A DNA stretch of 64,000 bases from Mariniblastus sp. (GCA_028823415.1 JAPKBL010000008.1:1-64000); one strand, 5' to 3'; shown: positions 19,906 to 30,792, numbered from the stretch's first letter. Program-made: numbers and translations. The notes: generated from the sequence alone by a model not told the origin.

Positions 19906-20077
19906 ATTGCAGCTTCGTTTTGAAAAAAATTGGCAGACTCGGCAGTCCGAATCCTAATTTGGATAGCAACGTGTAACAAGACCGACCTCGTGAGCCTCGA
20001 CCTTTTGTTCTCGCTGTTCTAAACCTTATCCCACAAAATCGACGACGATGCGGCAATTGGTTTAAAACGGTTCGGTT

Positions 20078-20602
20078 TTAGCCAAAGACTGAGCTTACAT
20101 TTCCAATAAACCCACTATCATCCTGCGCAACAAATGCCGGAAAATGGTTGCTTCCAGATTGTGACGGCGGAGCCAACACCGGCTGGTCAGTCGCCTTTCC
20201 AAATTTCGTCGATAACAATGAAATTCTGGTCAGTTCGCTGAACGCCTTTCGATCGACTGGCTTTCTCAAATGAAATGCTGCGCCCCTCGCATTAACGCGC
20301 CGAATCACATCGACACGTTGGTTTTGATTGAGCACCATTGCCGGCAATTGGAAACAGTCAGTCAGCCCTCTAATCGAGTCGATGAGTTCCTCACCGGGCA
20401 TGTCCAGCAGTTGGATATCTGAAATCACGAGGTCGATCGTCACATGATTGGCTAAATTCAAAGCACGTTGGGCACTCGCCGCCGTAAGTAATTGAAACCG
20501 AGCGTTGCCAATTCTTAACGAGTTAATCATTTGCGCTAACGCAAACAATGACTCGGTATCGGAATCAACTACCAAAACGGACGGTCGATGAGAGCTACCC
20601 AT
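20078..20602 (-). CDS. Single-domain response regulator with C-terminal tail
   Basis: I chose the ATG at 20602 (MGSSHRPSVLVVDSD), because the upstream part of the open frame looks non-coding. The 174-residue protein has a receiver domain with VVDSD in place of the usual acidic pair, phospho-acceptor Asp in VISDIQLL and Lys in LRKPVD. After the receiver comes a Gln/Ser-rich tail of about 45 residues and no output domain. It may act in a phosphorelay, perhaps with the orphan hybrid kinase, but the link is unproven. Receiver call is secure; partner unknown. Confidence 0.8.
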   Translation of the reverse strand: MGSSHRPSVLVVDSDTESLFALAQMINSLRIGNARFQLLTAASAQRALNLANHVTIDLVISDIQLLDMPGEELIDSIRGLTDCFQLPAMVLNQNQRVDVIRRVNARGAAFHLRKPVDRKAFSELTRISLLSTKFGKATDQPVLAPPSQSGSNHFPAFVAQDDSGFIGNVSSVFG

Positions 20603-21242
20603 GGGAATGTCGCCAATAAGTTCGTTGCAGGCCCGGGTGCGAACCGGAAAACAATTCACGCTAATGTGATTATCGAACGAGGTCTGCTGAAAAGTTTGCC
20701 ATATCGGTACAGTGCCCTTTAAGCGATTCAATCGGCACGATAAAGATTTGCAGGGCATTCCGATAAAGCACGCTAACAAGCCACCCACTCGTGTGCCTCA
20801 ATCCATCCGCCTCGCTTTAAATTAAATAAACCCCTGTAAAACATTAAGAAGACGACCGGCCATCTCGAAACCCGTCCCCGTTACAACCCGCGCCTCTTAG
20901 ATTATCGCCAAACCAAGAACAATGCATGGGATTGATTTGATGAAAATTAGTCTTACGAAAGGTTAGAGCGGCGCTTCCCCTAATACTCTAGCTTGGCAAC
21001 CTAAACTTTTTCAAAACTGCGACCTTTCGATTTCGCTCCCGCGCCCAACCGACGATGAGTGTAATGAGAGAGGTATCGACGGGAACAAATAGTTTGATTC
21101 TTTCTAAACGAATCTTACCCTCATTTATTCCAATCAGTGGCCTATCAATGGCAACCACGCCAGACCCTAAGGCGGACAGATACTAAAGGGTAGAGAATTG
21201 ACCGGCAATTTTGCCAACACGCTCATTAGGAGTTTGCCTTAC
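20603..21242. other. Long intergenic region between divergent genes
   Basis: These 640 bases hold the promoters for the receiver gene and the Cys-rich secreted protein. A good AGGAG ribosome site is at about 21228-21232 for the latter. I found no further gene, RNA or strong inverted repeat that I could support. Confidence 0.4.
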
Positions 21243-21968
21243 ATGTTTCCATCAGTTTTAAAATTCTTTATTGCTACGGTCGCACTTTCATTGACTTGTT
21301 ACGCTTCCGCTCAGGACTGTAGTTGCAACGATTTTGCCCCCGCCGCCAAACAAGCCAACAAGTCACGCACGTGGGGCTTGAGGAACTGCGGCCGCGATGT
21401 CAGCCAACAAAAGGCAGCCGGCCTTTGGTCTGGCTACTGCAACGCCGATTGCAGTATCACGGTGGGTGGAGAAGACGAATGTGGGTCGCAAGATTGCTCA
21501 GGCGGATGCCGATCGGGCTCAAAATTTCATGGGCTATTCCAGAAGTCTTCTGGCTGCAACGCTTGTGAAAGTAACTGCTCCCAAGGATGCGATAACGGTT
21601 GCGGACACACTTGTAAAATTAAACAGCGACTCAGCGGATCCGGGAAGCACCGCAATAATCGAGACAATGACTGCTTCGGTTGGCCTCAGGGTAGCAATGA
21701 CTGCCAGAGCGCCCCGTGTACGGAAAATGCTGATTGCGGTTGCGGATGCAAATCAGGTTGTAAAATCCGCCACTTGTTCGCAAGCTGCAAATTCAGCCGG
21801 GACGGGCTATTTGAGCGAAGTAAGGAGCGATGCGGTTGCTCGGGTGCCTACTTTGACGAATGCGTCGGGTATAAATACGGAACGGCGGGCATGCAAAGTT
21901 GCATCGGTCCAATCATGGAAGACACAACTTTATCGGAAGAAGCTCCCGGCAAACCTGGTGGCGTGTAA
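21243..21968 (+). CDS. Cysteine-rich secreted protein
   Basis: I start at the ATG at 21243, where AGGAG lies ten bases upstream and the product begins with a Sec signal, MFPSVLKFFIATVALSLTCY followed by ASAQ. The frame is open 15 codons further up. The 241-residue precursor has about 26 cysteines after the signal, many as C-x-C or C-x3-C pairs. Loose internal repeats are GCRSGSKFHGLF, CGHTCKIKQRL and GCKSGCKIRHLF. It is probably exported and disulfide-rich or metal-binding. A large plus-one open frame overlaps it, but lacks a signal or motif. A strong terminator follows at 22038. Confidence 0.75.
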   Translation: MFPSVLKFFIATVALSLTCYASAQDCSCNDFAPAAKQANKSRTWGLRNCGRDVSQQKAAGLWSGYCNADCSITVGGEDECGSQDCSGGCRSGSKFHGLFQKSSGCNACESNCSQGCDNGCGHTCKIKQRLSGSGKHRNNRDNDCFGWPQGSNDCQSAPCTENADCGCGCKSGCKIRHLFASCKFSRDGLFERSKERCGCSGAYFDECVGYKYGTAGMQSCIGPIMEDTTLSEEAPGKPGGV

Positions 21969-22037
21969 TAAAAGACAAAACAAACCAGCTCACTTTGAAA
22001 TTGGCCAAAGCTCGTGTTTATCGAGGCTTTACTCCTG

Positions 22038-22066
22038 AGCCCCGCGTTTTATCGCGGGGCTTTTTT
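22038..22066 (+). terminator. Intrinsic terminator
   Basis: A 9-bp stem AGCCCCGCG/CGCGGGGCT with a six-base loop runs directly into six T residues. It ends the transcript of the Cys-rich secreted protein. Confidence 0.92.
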
Positions 22067-22221
22067 CAATTTCTGTCAATTCAACCCACTGATTCTCCGT
22101 CCCAATCCAAGAAGCCGTTGAACGCAATTCGGTTTTCAAGTATCGTATCAGTTCAGATAAATCGACCAATTCAGCAACGAACATCCATAAATTTAAACCG
22201 CAAAAGCATTCAGGAACTCCC

Positions 22222-22398
22222 ATGGGAAGTGAAAGAGAACGAGAATTACGTCGCCGCCGAAAGCGCAAGAAGAAAATGGGCTTGCTTCGCAAGCGAGCTG
22301 AAAAAGCTTCCTCATCCGAAAAAGAGGTTCTCGCTGCAAAAGTCCGCCGGCTAACCCCCGGCGCCGAAGGACTCATCAAGACCATGGGTCTGAAGTAA
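22222..22398 (+). CDS. Very basic 58-residue protein, DUF6800-like
   Basis: The ATG at 22222 follows CAGGAACTCCC and opens a 58-residue frame. The first 26 residues are almost all Arg, Lys, Glu, Leu and Gly (MGSERERELRRRRKRKKKMG). The C-terminus is VRRLTPGAEGLIKTMGLK. I recall this as a short family common in planctomycetes (DUF6800), without a known role. The charge suggests nucleic-acid or ribosome binding, which is inference. It sits between two intrinsic terminators (22038 and 22431), so it is probably its own transcript. Confidence 0.8.
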   Translation: MGSERERELRRRRKRKKKMGLLRKRAEKASSSEKEVLAAKVRRLTPGAEGLIKTMGLK

Positions 22399-22430
22399 TC
22401 GAGTCACCAGATCAAAATCACCGCTTACCA

Positions 22431-22460
22431 AAAGCCGCATCCCTCGGATGCGGCTTTTTT
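22431..22460 (+). terminator. Intrinsic terminator
   Basis: A stem AGCCGCATCC/GGATGCGGCT with loop CTC lies between A-rich and T-rich flanks (AAA before, six T after). It ends the gene for the 58-residue basic protein. The A tract may let it work in both directions. Confidence 0.92.
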
Positions 22461-22767
22461 CGTGGGTCAATGTTTCGTCTATCGGCAAGCCATAAAATGC
22501 ATCAATCCACCTCTCCCATTTTCGACTGCAGTGACTACGTTTTTATTCCATTTTTAGTTCAGCATATGGACGATCGAATCCCAAAACGCTCGATTCGAGG
22601 CGATTCTCTCTTAAGTACTTGGAGCCTCAAAGGTGCCGAGTTATAAGGTAATCATGGATTCGGTTATTATAAAGCCGGTTTAAATTTGCGCTCGCTTTTT
22701 GAATCACTTGTCGACTTCGCCCACGTTTCATTTTTCTTTTTCCTCATTTTAAAATAGATCCAAAGCC
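22461..22767. other. Intergenic region, no gene seen
   Basis: These 307 bases precede the acyl-CoA dehydrogenase gene and should carry its promoter. I could not fix the boxes with confidence. Confidence 0.4.
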
Positions 22768-24849
22768 ATGTTGAAAGAAATCGAAAAACAACCAAACGAC
22801 AACTCTTCCTCTGGAGAAGACGCGATGGCGCTGATTCTTCAACAAGCTGGCAAATCATCTGATGAAGTCGCCGCACTCTCCACACTCGACGACGCCGACC
22901 AAACCGCCGAGAACCAGTTTTCCGGCGAGGCACCGACGATCGCGTCTTTATTCGGAACGGGCAAAGCACGCGAATTTGAGGCGGGGACATTTGCACCTAC
23001 CAAACAAGTAGCTCAGGTGATGGGAGCATCCCTTGAGTTTCTGATGAAGCGGAAGAAAGAGGACACACTTTTTGATAATCAAAAAATGTTATTCCGCGAC
23101 GACATTCTTACTGGCCTTGCTGAGCGAGGTTTTTTTGGTTTGGCAATTCCCGAGGAGTACAGTGGGAGTGGTGCAAAACTCGGTGACCTGGGTCCCTTGC
23201 TTAGAGCATTGACGTTTGTCCACCCAGATCTCGCTGTGATGTTTGAGGTACACAACTTCCTCGGCCCCGTCACGCCCATTTTAGATTTTGGAACGCCAGA
23301 ACAAAAAGAGTATTTCCTACCCAAGATGGCACGCGGGGAATTACTGGGTTCGTTCGCACTTACCGAACCCGGTGTCGGCGCGGATCCCAGCAAATTGTCC
23401 ATGACCGCACGACTAGACGGGGACCAATACATCGTCAACGGTGTGAAGTGGCCAATCACGAATGTAATTTACGGCGGCGTCTGTGTTCTAGTCGTCAAGC
23501 TGGAGGGACACGATACACCTCCTGGGCGTGACTCGGGAATGATCATTTTTGAAGTCCCTCCCTCCGACAGCGAACATTTCCGGATGAAACGGAACGACCT
23601 CACCGCGTTCGACTATCTTTGGAATGCGCGATTCCGACTAATGGATTTCTCCGTACCGACCAACTGCCTCCTCGGTCCGCCGGGAAAAGGGCTCGCTCAG
23701 GCATTCAGCTCACTCGCCAAAGGTCGCGGGGGAATCGGTGTGAACAGCGCGGCAAAAACATTTAAACTTCTCGCCCATTTGATCAACGATCCGGAAACCA
23801 ATCCCGCCAACAACGAATCTCCCAACGGTGAATTTAAACCAGGAGAGCCCAATGCCGGTGGTTGGACATCATTCCGCAGTACGTTTGGAAAGCCGATTGG
23901 AAGCGCACCGAGAATTCAAACATGGATCGGGCGGGCGACAGTTCACGGGCTCGCGGCGCGAGTGCTTGGAGATCTCTGTTTCCGGTTGGCCGCAAACGGA
24001 GTTCGCGACGAGACTCAGGGGATGATCGCCAAGGTTTATGCAACCAAAACACTTCTCGAAACAGCAATCAACTGTTATCAAATTCAGGGTGGTCGCTCCG
24101 TTCACACCGACGAGCGGCGTAAATACACTCGCTCAGACGCCCAGAATTCTGATCAGGCCATGCCCGAGAATCCGATCGAAAACTACATCGGCGAGAACAT
24201 GCATGAGTTCACAATCGCCACCGTTTACGAAGGTCCCAACCCGGTGCTTTCCGACGTAGGCGCCCCTAACGCGATGACCCGAAACATCCGAAGTCAATAT
24301 TTGGTGCCCATTGGGATTGCCGAAGTAAATGGAAAATTCGGCCTCAGCGAAAAAGCGAAATTCGGCTGGTTCGTTGCCAAAACAGTGCTCGGTTCGTTCC
24401 TACCCTCACCCGGCAATTTAAGCGGCGTGAACAACCTTTTCATGTTGAAACGAAAGTACGCCGAGCGCGCGTTGAAGAGAAATCGTGTCCTTGGGCGACG
24501 AATCCTACTCATCATTGCGAAATACCAAAAGTCTTTCATGGATCAATCGTTTCTTCTCGGCGATGAAGGGGGCGTATTCGATCAACTTTGCCACAACCTC
24601 GCGTCACTTTGCTTCATTCTCTCGATGGACGAACCGCAACCTGAATACTTGAAAATTGCAAACGCGTTGGATCTTGAAGCGTCATTGCGTCTCAAAGGGC
24701 GAGAATCGTCAGTCCAGCTACAAAGAGCATGGGCTGAAATTGGCCAACTGATGATGGACAAAAACTCCAAACTGCATCAAGACCTGATCGCGGACATCGA
24801 AGTTTCCGATATTCCTCTCGATCCGCGATTCATTGACCGGTTCATTTAA
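22768..24849 (+). CDS. Acyl-CoA dehydrogenase, long form
   Basis: This 693-residue flavoenzyme is longer than the usual 380-residue ACAD, resembling the FadE and very-long-chain type with extra C-terminal domain. After a 75-residue leader come the N-terminal helical domain ([19 protein letters not shown]), the FAD/substrate segment [19 protein letters not shown] and the C-terminal domain. The probable catalytic Glu lies in [11 protein letters not shown] (about residue 490). It oxidises acyl-CoA to trans-2-enoyl-CoA, passing electrons to ETF. No beta-oxidation gene is adjacent. Its last eight bases overlap the convergent sulfatase gene. Confidence 0.9.
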   Translation: MLKEIEKQPNDNSSSGEDAMALILQQAGKSSDEVAALSTLDDADQTAENQFSGEAPTIASLFGTGKAREFEAGTFAPTKQVAQVMGASLEFLMKRKKEDTLFDNQKMLFRDDILTGLAERGFFGLAIPEEYSGSGAKLGDLGPLLRALTFVHPDLAVMFEVHNFLGPVTPILDFGTPEQKEYFLPKMARGELLGSFALTEPGVGADPSKLSMTARLDGDQYIVNGVKWPITNVIYGGVCVLVVKLEGHDTPPGRDSGMIIFEVPPSDSEHFRMKRNDLTAFDYLWNARFRLMDFSVPTNCLLGPPGKGLAQAFSSLAKGRGGIGVNSAAKTFKLLAHLINDPETNPANNESPNGEFKPGEPNAGGWTSFRSTFGKPIGSAPRIQTWIGRATVHGLAARVLGDLCFRLAANGVRDETQGMIAKVYATKTLLETAINCYQIQGGRSVHTDERRKYTRSDAQNSDQAMPENPIENYIGENMHEFTIATVYEGPNPVLSDVGAPNAMTRNIRSQYLVPIGIAEVNGKFGLSEKAKFGWFVAKTVLGSFLPSPGNLSGVNNLFMLKRKYAERALKRNRVLGRRILLIIAKYQKSFMDQSFLLGDEGGVFDQLCHNLASLCFILSMDEPQPEYLKIANALDLEASLRLKGRESSVQLQRAWAEIGQLMMDKNSKLHQDLIADIEVSDIPLDPRFIDRFI

Positions 24850-26323
24850 CAGAAACACGACCCGCCGGACGGATCCCGGAACCAGTCGTCTTGGTAAGCC
24901 GATCGCCGAGATCCTCACGCACCTCTCCGGCATACTTCGTTAGCTTGGCTACCACTTCAGGATGCTGATCGGCGACATTAGCGGTTTCGCCGATGTCGGC
25001 GCGTAAGTCATAAAGCGCAAACTTCGCTTGATTTTGATCGTAGTTGATCGGTTTGCCATCGTCTTTCCCAACGCGGCCATTGAGACTTCGATACTTGTGT
25101 GGAAAAACGAGTTTATATTGCGCGTCACGAATCGCCTGCAACTCGCCGTTCTTATAGTAGCAGGGGAAGTGAGTGTGAGGCGAGACGGCTTCAGATTCGC
25201 CAAACATTAGCGGACTGATGTCGTGTCCATCAATTTTATGATTTGGCAATTTACCGCCAATGAGTTTGGCAACTGTGGGAAAAATATCGATCGTCGAAGC
25301 CAATTCCCCACACGTCGTATCACCCGGAATCTTTCCCGGCCATTTCATTAATGTTGGCACGCGATATCCACCCTCAAACATGGTCCCCTTTCCCTCTCGA
25401 AGAGGTGCGGCCGAACCAGCTCGTCTTCCGTAACTCAGCCACGGCCCATTGTCAGACGTAAAAATCACCAGTGTCTTTTCTGCCAACTGATGCTTTTCTA
25501 AGGCGGCGTTAATCTGACCGACAGACCAATCAACTTCCATCATGACATCGCCGAACAAACCGGCGCCGCTCTTCCCTGCAAATTTCTGAGAGACGTACAA
25601 TGGCACGTGCACCATTGAATGCGGAAGGTAAAGCAGAAATGGGCGGTCATGGTTGTTCTCGATAAATTCGACAGCTCTTTCAGTGTAGGCTGTCGTCAAC
25701 TGGGTTTGATCATCAGGATCGACTTCAGCATCGACAATTTTATTCCCATCAAATAAAGGTAATGGAGGATAATTGCGTTTTCGTTTTGGCGAATCGGCAG
25801 GGAGGTCGACGAAGTTTGGATGGTAGGGCCACATATCGTTGGAATACGGCAAGCCATAATAATAGTCGAACCCATGCTGCAATGGCAAAAACTTCCGCTG
25901 CACGCCGAGGTGCCACTTTCCGAAACACGCCGTCGCGTATCCCTTTTGCCGACACAGTTCACCGAGTGTCATTTCGTCAGAATTGATGCCGATCTTTGCC
26001 GTCGGTCCTAACGCACCCGAAATCCCAACCCGCCGGTGATTGCAACCTGTCAAAAGGGCAATTCTCGACGCGGAACAGACTGCAGTCGACGCAACGAAAT
26101 CGGTAAACCGCCGCCCTTGCTTCGCCATCAGGTCAAGATTGGGAGTGATATATTCGTCGGCACCAAACGGACCAATATCAGCATAACCCAGATCGTCAAT
26201 GAAGATCACAACGATGTTAGGGCTGAGTTTGCTTTGATCATTCGTTCCAGCCTTAACTTCGGCCAAACAGAAACTGCATAACAACAAGCTAAACAATACC
26301 GGTAGAAGGACTAGTTTTTTCAT
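24842..26323 (-). CDS. Secreted sulfatase (arylsulfatase family)
   Basis: I start at the ATG at 26323, which gives [16 protein letters not shown], a clean Sec signal; the frame is open eight codons further up. The 493-residue precursor shows metal ligands in [11 protein letters not shown] (Asp43, Asp44) and the formylglycine site C-S-A-S-R with Cys83. The standard motif is C-x-(P/A)-x-R, so the Ala form is allowed. GKWHLG and FTSDNGP are also conserved. It hydrolyses sulfate esters, probably of algal polysaccharides, after Cys83 is oxidised by a formylglycine-generating enzyme not in this window. Sulfatases are abundant in planctomycetes. Confidence 0.95.
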   Translation of the reverse strand: MKKLVLLPVLFSLLLCSFCLAEVKAGTNDQSKLSPNIVVIFIDDLGYADIGPFGADEYITPNLDLMAKQGRRFTDFVASTAVCSASRIALLTGCNHRRVGISGALGPTAKIGINSDEMTLGELCRQKGYATACFGKWHLGVQRKFLPLQHGFDYYYGLPYSNDMWPYHPNFVDLPADSPKRKRNYPPLPLFDGNKIVDAEVDPDDQTQLTTAYTERAVEFIENNHDRPFLLYLPHSMVHVPLYVSQKFAGKSGAGLFGDVMMEVDWSVGQINAALEKHQLAEKTLVIFTSDNGPWLSYGRRAGSAAPLREGKGTMFEGGYRVPTLMKWPGKIPGDTTCGELASTIDIFPTVAKLIGGKLPNHKIDGHDISPLMFGESEAVSPHTHFPCYYKNGELQAIRDAQYKLVFPHKYRSLNGRVGKDDGKPINYDQNQAKFALYDLRADIGETANVADQHPEVVAKLTKYAGEVREDLGDRLTKTTGSGIRPAGRVSVK

Positions 26324-26518
26324 CGATACCTTGGTGCGTAAATACAAGTGGTCTTCAAAGCGAGTTCAAATGATAACCCAATAACAGCGCCAAAGTAAAA
26401 TAGAATCTATACCCCTAGATAAAATCCAATGACTGGGTCTGAGAGGATTTTCAAAACTTGATTGCCACGTTTTTAAATTGATCGAAGGGAATAAGCATTG
26501 AGAACGAACCTCGATGGG

Positions 26519-27964
26519 TCACTTGCCATTATTCCGATTAAATATTTCCGGATCAAACGGATCTTCAGGAGTAAACTGGGACGGTGACCGGTCCAAGTCA
26601 GGAATTCCGCCAACGGCCTCTGGCGAACCCGACATCGACTTAGGCGCCAACATCGATTTAGGCGCCGGTAATAAACTGAGTGGCTCTGGCTTGACGGGTT
26701 CCACTTGGGGTGCCTGTTTATCCGTTGGGACGGCACTCAATGGATTGTCCTTAAGTCTGACAAATTCAAGGGTAGCTTTGCGCGGATTGCGATTAAGCAT
26801 TATCAGCCACTGACTCAGATTTTTATACTGCATCGACGCTTCGGCAACGATCGGCTCGCTGTTTCCGGCATGAAGCATTGTCGCCGCGCGGAACAATTCG
26901 CTGTCAAACGCATGCTCTCGGTCAACGTATTTCAAAACGTTATGGAGATTTCTCTGACTTTGCCGCCTGGGAATAGGTACCGCCCGTCCCAGATGCATCA
27001 ACGGCATAACGCGAGAATTTGAGTCATGGCATTTGGCAGCACTGCATCCGGCTACCAATAGACCCTCGATTCTCCTGCGATACAGCCCCAATGTCCCCTC
27101 CGGCATCGATCGAGTTTCGTTGTCCAACTCGGCAACTGGAATCATAATCCTGTCATCTCGCTCTGGAAGAACGGGTCGCTCGATTCCGTGGAAAATGGCC
27201 TTTGACCGGCGATCTAAAACCACCGATTCGATTTCAATATCTTCCTCGAATCCAACTTGTTTGATCACGTCGACGACTGGATCCGCAGTCTCAACTAACT
27301 CGCTCAATTTGGCTACTGCAGATTCGGACCAAACCGGCGAACCGATCGACTCATCAACAGTAGGCAACGGGCGAAAAACGTACCCTTCCTTTTTGCCAGA
27401 ATTCGAATCAATCACCGGAATGCCGTTATTACCGCCTTCTGGAACCGGGGGGGATACGTCCCTGCGAGCAATCGCATTCCGATCCCGTTGCAACTTCAAC
27501 AATTCCTGCTTCTGCCTGCTTTGACGCTGGGACAAAGCAACATTTAGCTGGCGATCTAGATACTCAAGTTCTACTGCTTTCAGATTCGATTGCAGCATTA
27601 GATCAATTTGGTTTTGAGCCAGATCGAATAGGCGATTTTTTAGACACCAATGAAACAACTTTTTTTGACCGTCAAGATCGCTCGCTCGCGTACGAGCTGC
27701 CTTGCCCCAATATGCCTCTTTCAGGGAACCACACACAAACGCCGTGCGGTCTGCGGGAATAACTAATCGGCTGCCTTGGTTAGTAACGACGATCACTTGC
27801 TCTGCGCTTCGCGTAATCTGCCCGCGTAGTATCTCACCGTTATTAAGCACCAATAGTTGCTCTACCAATTCACCAGTTGGTATTGGCGATTGGGCACTGG
27901 CGACGCCGATGCTCGATTCGGCGGTCAAAATCAGTAATATTGCTGTCAGTAGATAACGGGGCAT
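26519..27964 (-). CDS. Planctomycete secreted protein with C-x4-C-H motif
   Basis: This 481-residue precursor has a signal peptide (MPRYLLTAILLILTAESSIG...ASAQ). A beta-rich segment follows (LLVLNNGEILRGQITRSAEQ), then a helical Gln-rich stretch (about 130-170). A domain at about 290-400 opens GLLVAGCSAAKCHDS. The C-S-A-A-A/K-C-H arrangement (C-x4-C-H) resembles the variant haem-binding motif seen in planctomycete cytochrome-like modules. The C-terminus is Pro/Ser-rich and low in complexity. It is probably periplasmic. Haem binding is inference; the function is unknown. Confidence 0.7.
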   Translation of the reverse strand: MPRYLLTAILLILTAESSIGVASAQSPIPTGELVEQLLVLNNGEILRGQITRSAEQVIVVTNQGSRLVIPADRTAFVCGSLKEAYWGKAARTRASDLDGQKKLFHWCLKNRLFDLAQNQIDLMLQSNLKAVELEYLDRQLNVALSQRQSRQKQELLKLQRDRNAIARRDVSPPVPEGGNNGIPVIDSNSGKKEGYVFRPLPTVDESIGSPVWSESAVAKLSELVETADPVVDVIKQVGFEEDIEIESVVLDRRSKAIFHGIERPVLPERDDRIMIPVAELDNETRSMPEGTLGLYRRRIEGLLVAGCSAAKCHDSNSRVMPLMHLGRAVPIPRRQSQRNLHNVLKYVDREHAFDSELFRAATMLHAGNSEPIVAEASMQYKNLSQWLIMLNRNPRKATLEFVRLKDNPLSAVPTDKQAPQVEPVKPEPLSLLPAPKSMLAPKSMSGSPEAVGGIPDLDRSPSQFTPEDPFDPEIFNRNNGK

Positions 27965-28199
27965 GCCGGACAGTAGGAAATCGGCGATTACCGGTCAACG
28001 CGAATGCAGTCTCACCTGACAACTAAGAGTGCTATCAGTTGCTTGCTAGATCGCTCCCAAATTATGGAACGGGCTCAGCCGTTCGTTTGGTAAGCGATAC
28101 CGCAAATAAAAATTCAATAATTCAGTCTATTTCTGTTTTATTAAGCGAAACGCGGACCCAAAGAAATAAATTTTGGCCCTAAGGAGTTTCGCCACAGAA

Positions 28200-29033
28200 C
28201 TATACGAAGAAATGGAAGTATGACTCGATGATCACTAAACTCGCCACGATAAAACAATAATAGGAGAAATAGGAAAGCTTGCTGGACTTAACTATTTTGA
28301 GCATCCATACGCAAGCAAATAGTCCGGTTAGGAATGCACATGTAAACCCGACTAATAGTGACCATTCCAGCCCTTCCGCGGCAAACGGTTCACCCAGTCT
28401 GACAGCATCAAATATATCCTTAGCTATTTTCCCAAAGATCAATGGAACCACCATTAAGAAGGAAAACCTCGCAGCCTTCTCTCGATCGACACCCAGTAAA
28501 ACCGATGTCGATATCGTGGCACCCGACCGAGAAATTCCTGGCAAGATCGCGATGGCTTGTGAAATCCCAATAATAATGGCATCGCGGAACCCTACTGATT
28601 TCTGCGTCTCCTTGGCTCGATCGGCAAACATCAACAAAACGCCAGTCACGACCAACATCAATCCAACGAGTAACAGTTGATTACCGAACAACGCCTCAAT
28701 CTGCTCTTCGAAAAGCACTCCGACGATCGCCGCTGGCATCATCGAAAGGATTATTTTTGAACAGAACTGTAATTCTTCATTTGCTCGCCAATTCCCCTGA
28801 GGCAGTCGCAGCAACCCTTTGAGCAGGCTTAGCACTTCTGCTCGAAAAACCACGACGGTACTTAAGGCCGTGGCAAAATGGAGAACCACCGTCATCAGCA
28901 TGCTCGATTCGCCGACGCTTTGATCACCAAATAAATATTTGACGATCTCGAGGTGGCCGCTGCTACTCACCGGCAAAAACTCGGTAAGCCCCTGGAGTAC
29001 CCCTAGAACAACGGCTTGGATCAATTCGCCCAT
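28200..29033 (-). CDS. uppP: Undecaprenyl-diphosphatase
   Basis: This 277-residue integral membrane protein of the BacA family removes a phosphate from undecaprenyl diphosphate. The product is recycled as the lipid carrier for peptidoglycan and polysaccharides. The two signature blocks are VLQGLTEFLPVSSSGHLEI (about 11-29) and ILPGISRSGATI (about 162-173), which hold the catalytic Glu, His, Ser and Arg. About eight transmembrane helices are present. Peptidoglycan precursors are expected in planctomycetes, so this fits. Confidence 0.96.
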   Translation of the reverse strand: MGELIQAVVLGVLQGLTEFLPVSSSGHLEIVKYLFGDQSVGESSMLMTVVLHFATALSTVVVFRAEVLSLLKGLLRLPQGNWRANEELQFCSKIILSMMPAAIVGVLFEEQIEALFGNQLLLVGLMLVVTGVLLMFADRAKETQKSVGFRDAIIIGISQAIAILPGISRSGATISTSVLLGVDREKAARFSFLMVVPLIFGKIAKDIFDAVRLGEPFAAEGLEWSLLVGFTCAFLTGLFACVWMLKIVKSSKLSYFSYYCFIVASLVIIESYFHFFV

Positions 29034-29203
29034 AAATCAATTACAACCAACGCAATGGTTTACTTTTCAAGAAACAAAATCGTGATTTATCGCACGTTTT
29101 CAGCGATTGCACGTAGATCCCTACCTTAAACTGGACCAGACCAGAGTTAGGGGAGAACTTAATAGAAACCACGCATTTCCCAAATAACACCTTCCGGTTA
29201 GGA

Positions 29204-29298
29204 CTCATTTTCTTAAAATGAGGGTTTATTCAGCCCGGCCTGCGATGCCGATAACGCGCTTAATCTAAGGTGGATAACCAACGTTTCCAATCCACCTT
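29204..29298 (+). promoter_or_regulatory. Leader region of leuCD with two inverted repeats
   Basis: In the 325-base region ahead of leuC, CTCATTTT/AAAATGAG (29204-29222, loop CTT) and AAGGTGGAT/ATCCACCTT (29267-29298, 14-base loop) are perfect inverted repeats. They lie on the plus-strand leader, 60 bases before the leuC ATG. No run of leucine codons in an upstream small frame was seen, so classical attenuation is not supported. The repeats could be operators or mRNA structures. No other gene is seen in 29034-29358. Confidence 0.4.
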
Positions 29299-29358
29299 CG
29301 CGCTACTTCGGCGACTCTAATTCGGCAACTCATTAAGTGAATCTACCAAGGCAACGCC

Positions 29359-30792
29359 ATGAATCCCCAAGCTCCCCAAACTATGTTCGACAAAATTTGG
29401 GAACAGCATGTCGTTCACCATGAATCAGGAAAGCAGACAATCATTTACATTGATCTGCATCTCGTTCACGAAGTCACTAGCCCGCAAGCCTTCGAGGGAC
29501 TCCGCTTGGCCGGGCGTACCCTGCGACGCCCTGAATTAACCGTGGCAACTCAGGACCATAATGTTCCCACAACGGATCGTAGTCTGCCGATTGAAGACCC
29601 AGTTTCTAAACAGCAGATTGAAACGTTACGTTCAAACTGCGGCGAGTTTGGCGTTCGCCTTTATGATCTCGACAACGTCAATCAAGGGATTGTCCATGTG
29701 ATTGGCCCCGAACTCGGCCTGACCCAACCCGGAATGACAATCGTATGTGGTGATTCTCATACGGCGACACATGGCGCATTTGGCGCTCTTGCGTTTGGAA
29801 TTGGCACCAGTGAAGTCGAACATGTGATGGCAACTCAGACACTCTTGCAATCTAAACCAAAAACATTTGAAATTCGCATCGACGGAAAACTTGCCCGCGG
29901 AGTTACCTCAAAAGACCTGATCCTCTACCTCATTGGAAAAATATCGACGTCTGGTGGAACGGGGTACGTGATCGAATACACCGGAGAAGTCATTCGAGCG
30001 CTTTCCATGGAAGAACGAATGACCATTTGTAACATGTCGATCGAGGCGGGTGCCCGGGCTGGAATGATCGCGCCGGATGAAACCACTTTTGAGTACTTGC
30101 GTGGAAAAGAGTTTGCTCCAGCTTCATTTGATCAAGCGGTCACACAATGGCGAGAACTTCCCAGCGATCAGGGGGCGACATATGACCGTGTTGAAATTTT
30201 CGACGCAGCTGAGATCGCCCCTCAGATCACCTGGGGTACGAATCCTGGACAAGTTATACGCGTTGACTCCACTGTCCCATCACCGGAGGACGTCACCGAT
30301 CCAGGAGAAAAAAAATCCATCCAAGCCGCGCTCGATTACATGGAACTAACACCTGGAATTCCGATCGTTGAAATCCCAGTGGACCGAGTCTTCATTGGAT
30401 CGTGTACCAACTCGCGCATAGAAGATTTGAGAGCCGCTGCTGATGTTGTCCGGAACAAAAAACTGAGTTCTCAAGTGAGTGCGATGGTCGTTCCCGGCAG
30501 TGGCGCGGTGAAACGGCAGGCCGAGGCAGAAGGATTGGATCAAGTTTTTATCGATGCCGGATTTGAGTGGCGAGAAGCCGGTTGCAGTATGTGCTTGGCC
30601 ATGAATCCAGACAAACTTGAACCCGGTCAACGGTGTGCATCGACCAGTAATCGTAACTTTGAAGGAAGGCAGGGCAGGGGGGGACGAACTCATCTTGTTT
30701 CTCCAGAAATGGCAGCCGCTGCAGCCATCCAAGGTTACTTTGTCGACATCCGCCACTGGGACTACGAGCTCAATGACGACGTCACCCCATAG
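29359..30792 (+). CDS. leuC: 3-isopropylmalate dehydratase, large subunit
   Basis: This 477-residue protein is an aconitase-superfamily subunit that isomerises 2-isopropylmalate to 3-isopropylmalate in leucine biosynthesis. Signature blocks are [19 protein letters not shown] and [13 protein letters not shown]. The [4Fe-4S] cluster Cys residues are completed by [11 protein letters not shown]. The length is standard. leuD follows after 71 bases on the same strand, so they form an operon and one heterodimeric enzyme. The leader carries two inverted repeats. Confidence 0.98.
   Translation: MNPQAPQTMFDKIWEQHVVHHESGKQTIIYIDLHLVHEVTSPQAFEGLRLAGRTLRRPELTVATQDHNVPTTDRSLPIEDPVSKQQIETLRSNCGEFGVRLYDLDNVNQGIVHVIGPELGLTQPGMTIVCGDSHTATHGAFGALAFGIGTSEVEHVMATQTLLQSKPKTFEIRIDGKLARGVTSKDLILYLIGKISTSGGTGYVIEYTGEVIRALSMEERMTICNMSIEAGARAGMIAPDETTFEYLRGKEFAPASFDQAVTQWRELPSDQGATYDRVEIFDAAEIAPQITWGTNPGQVIRVDSTVPSPEDVTDPGEKKSIQAALDYMELTPGIPIVEIPVDRVFIGSCTNSRIEDLRAAADVVRNKKLSSQVSAMVVPGSGAVKRQAEAEGLDQVFIDAGFEWREAGCSMCLAMNPDKLEPGQRCASTSNRNFEGRQGRGGRTHLVSPEMAAAAAIQGYFVDIRHWDYELNDDVTP

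Noticed and set aside
21397-22038. Plus-strand frame of 213 codons overlapping the Cys-rich gene
   Set aside because: It has no signal or domain, runs through the terminator stem and conflicts with the better-supported signal-peptide frame. Kept only as a note in the finding.
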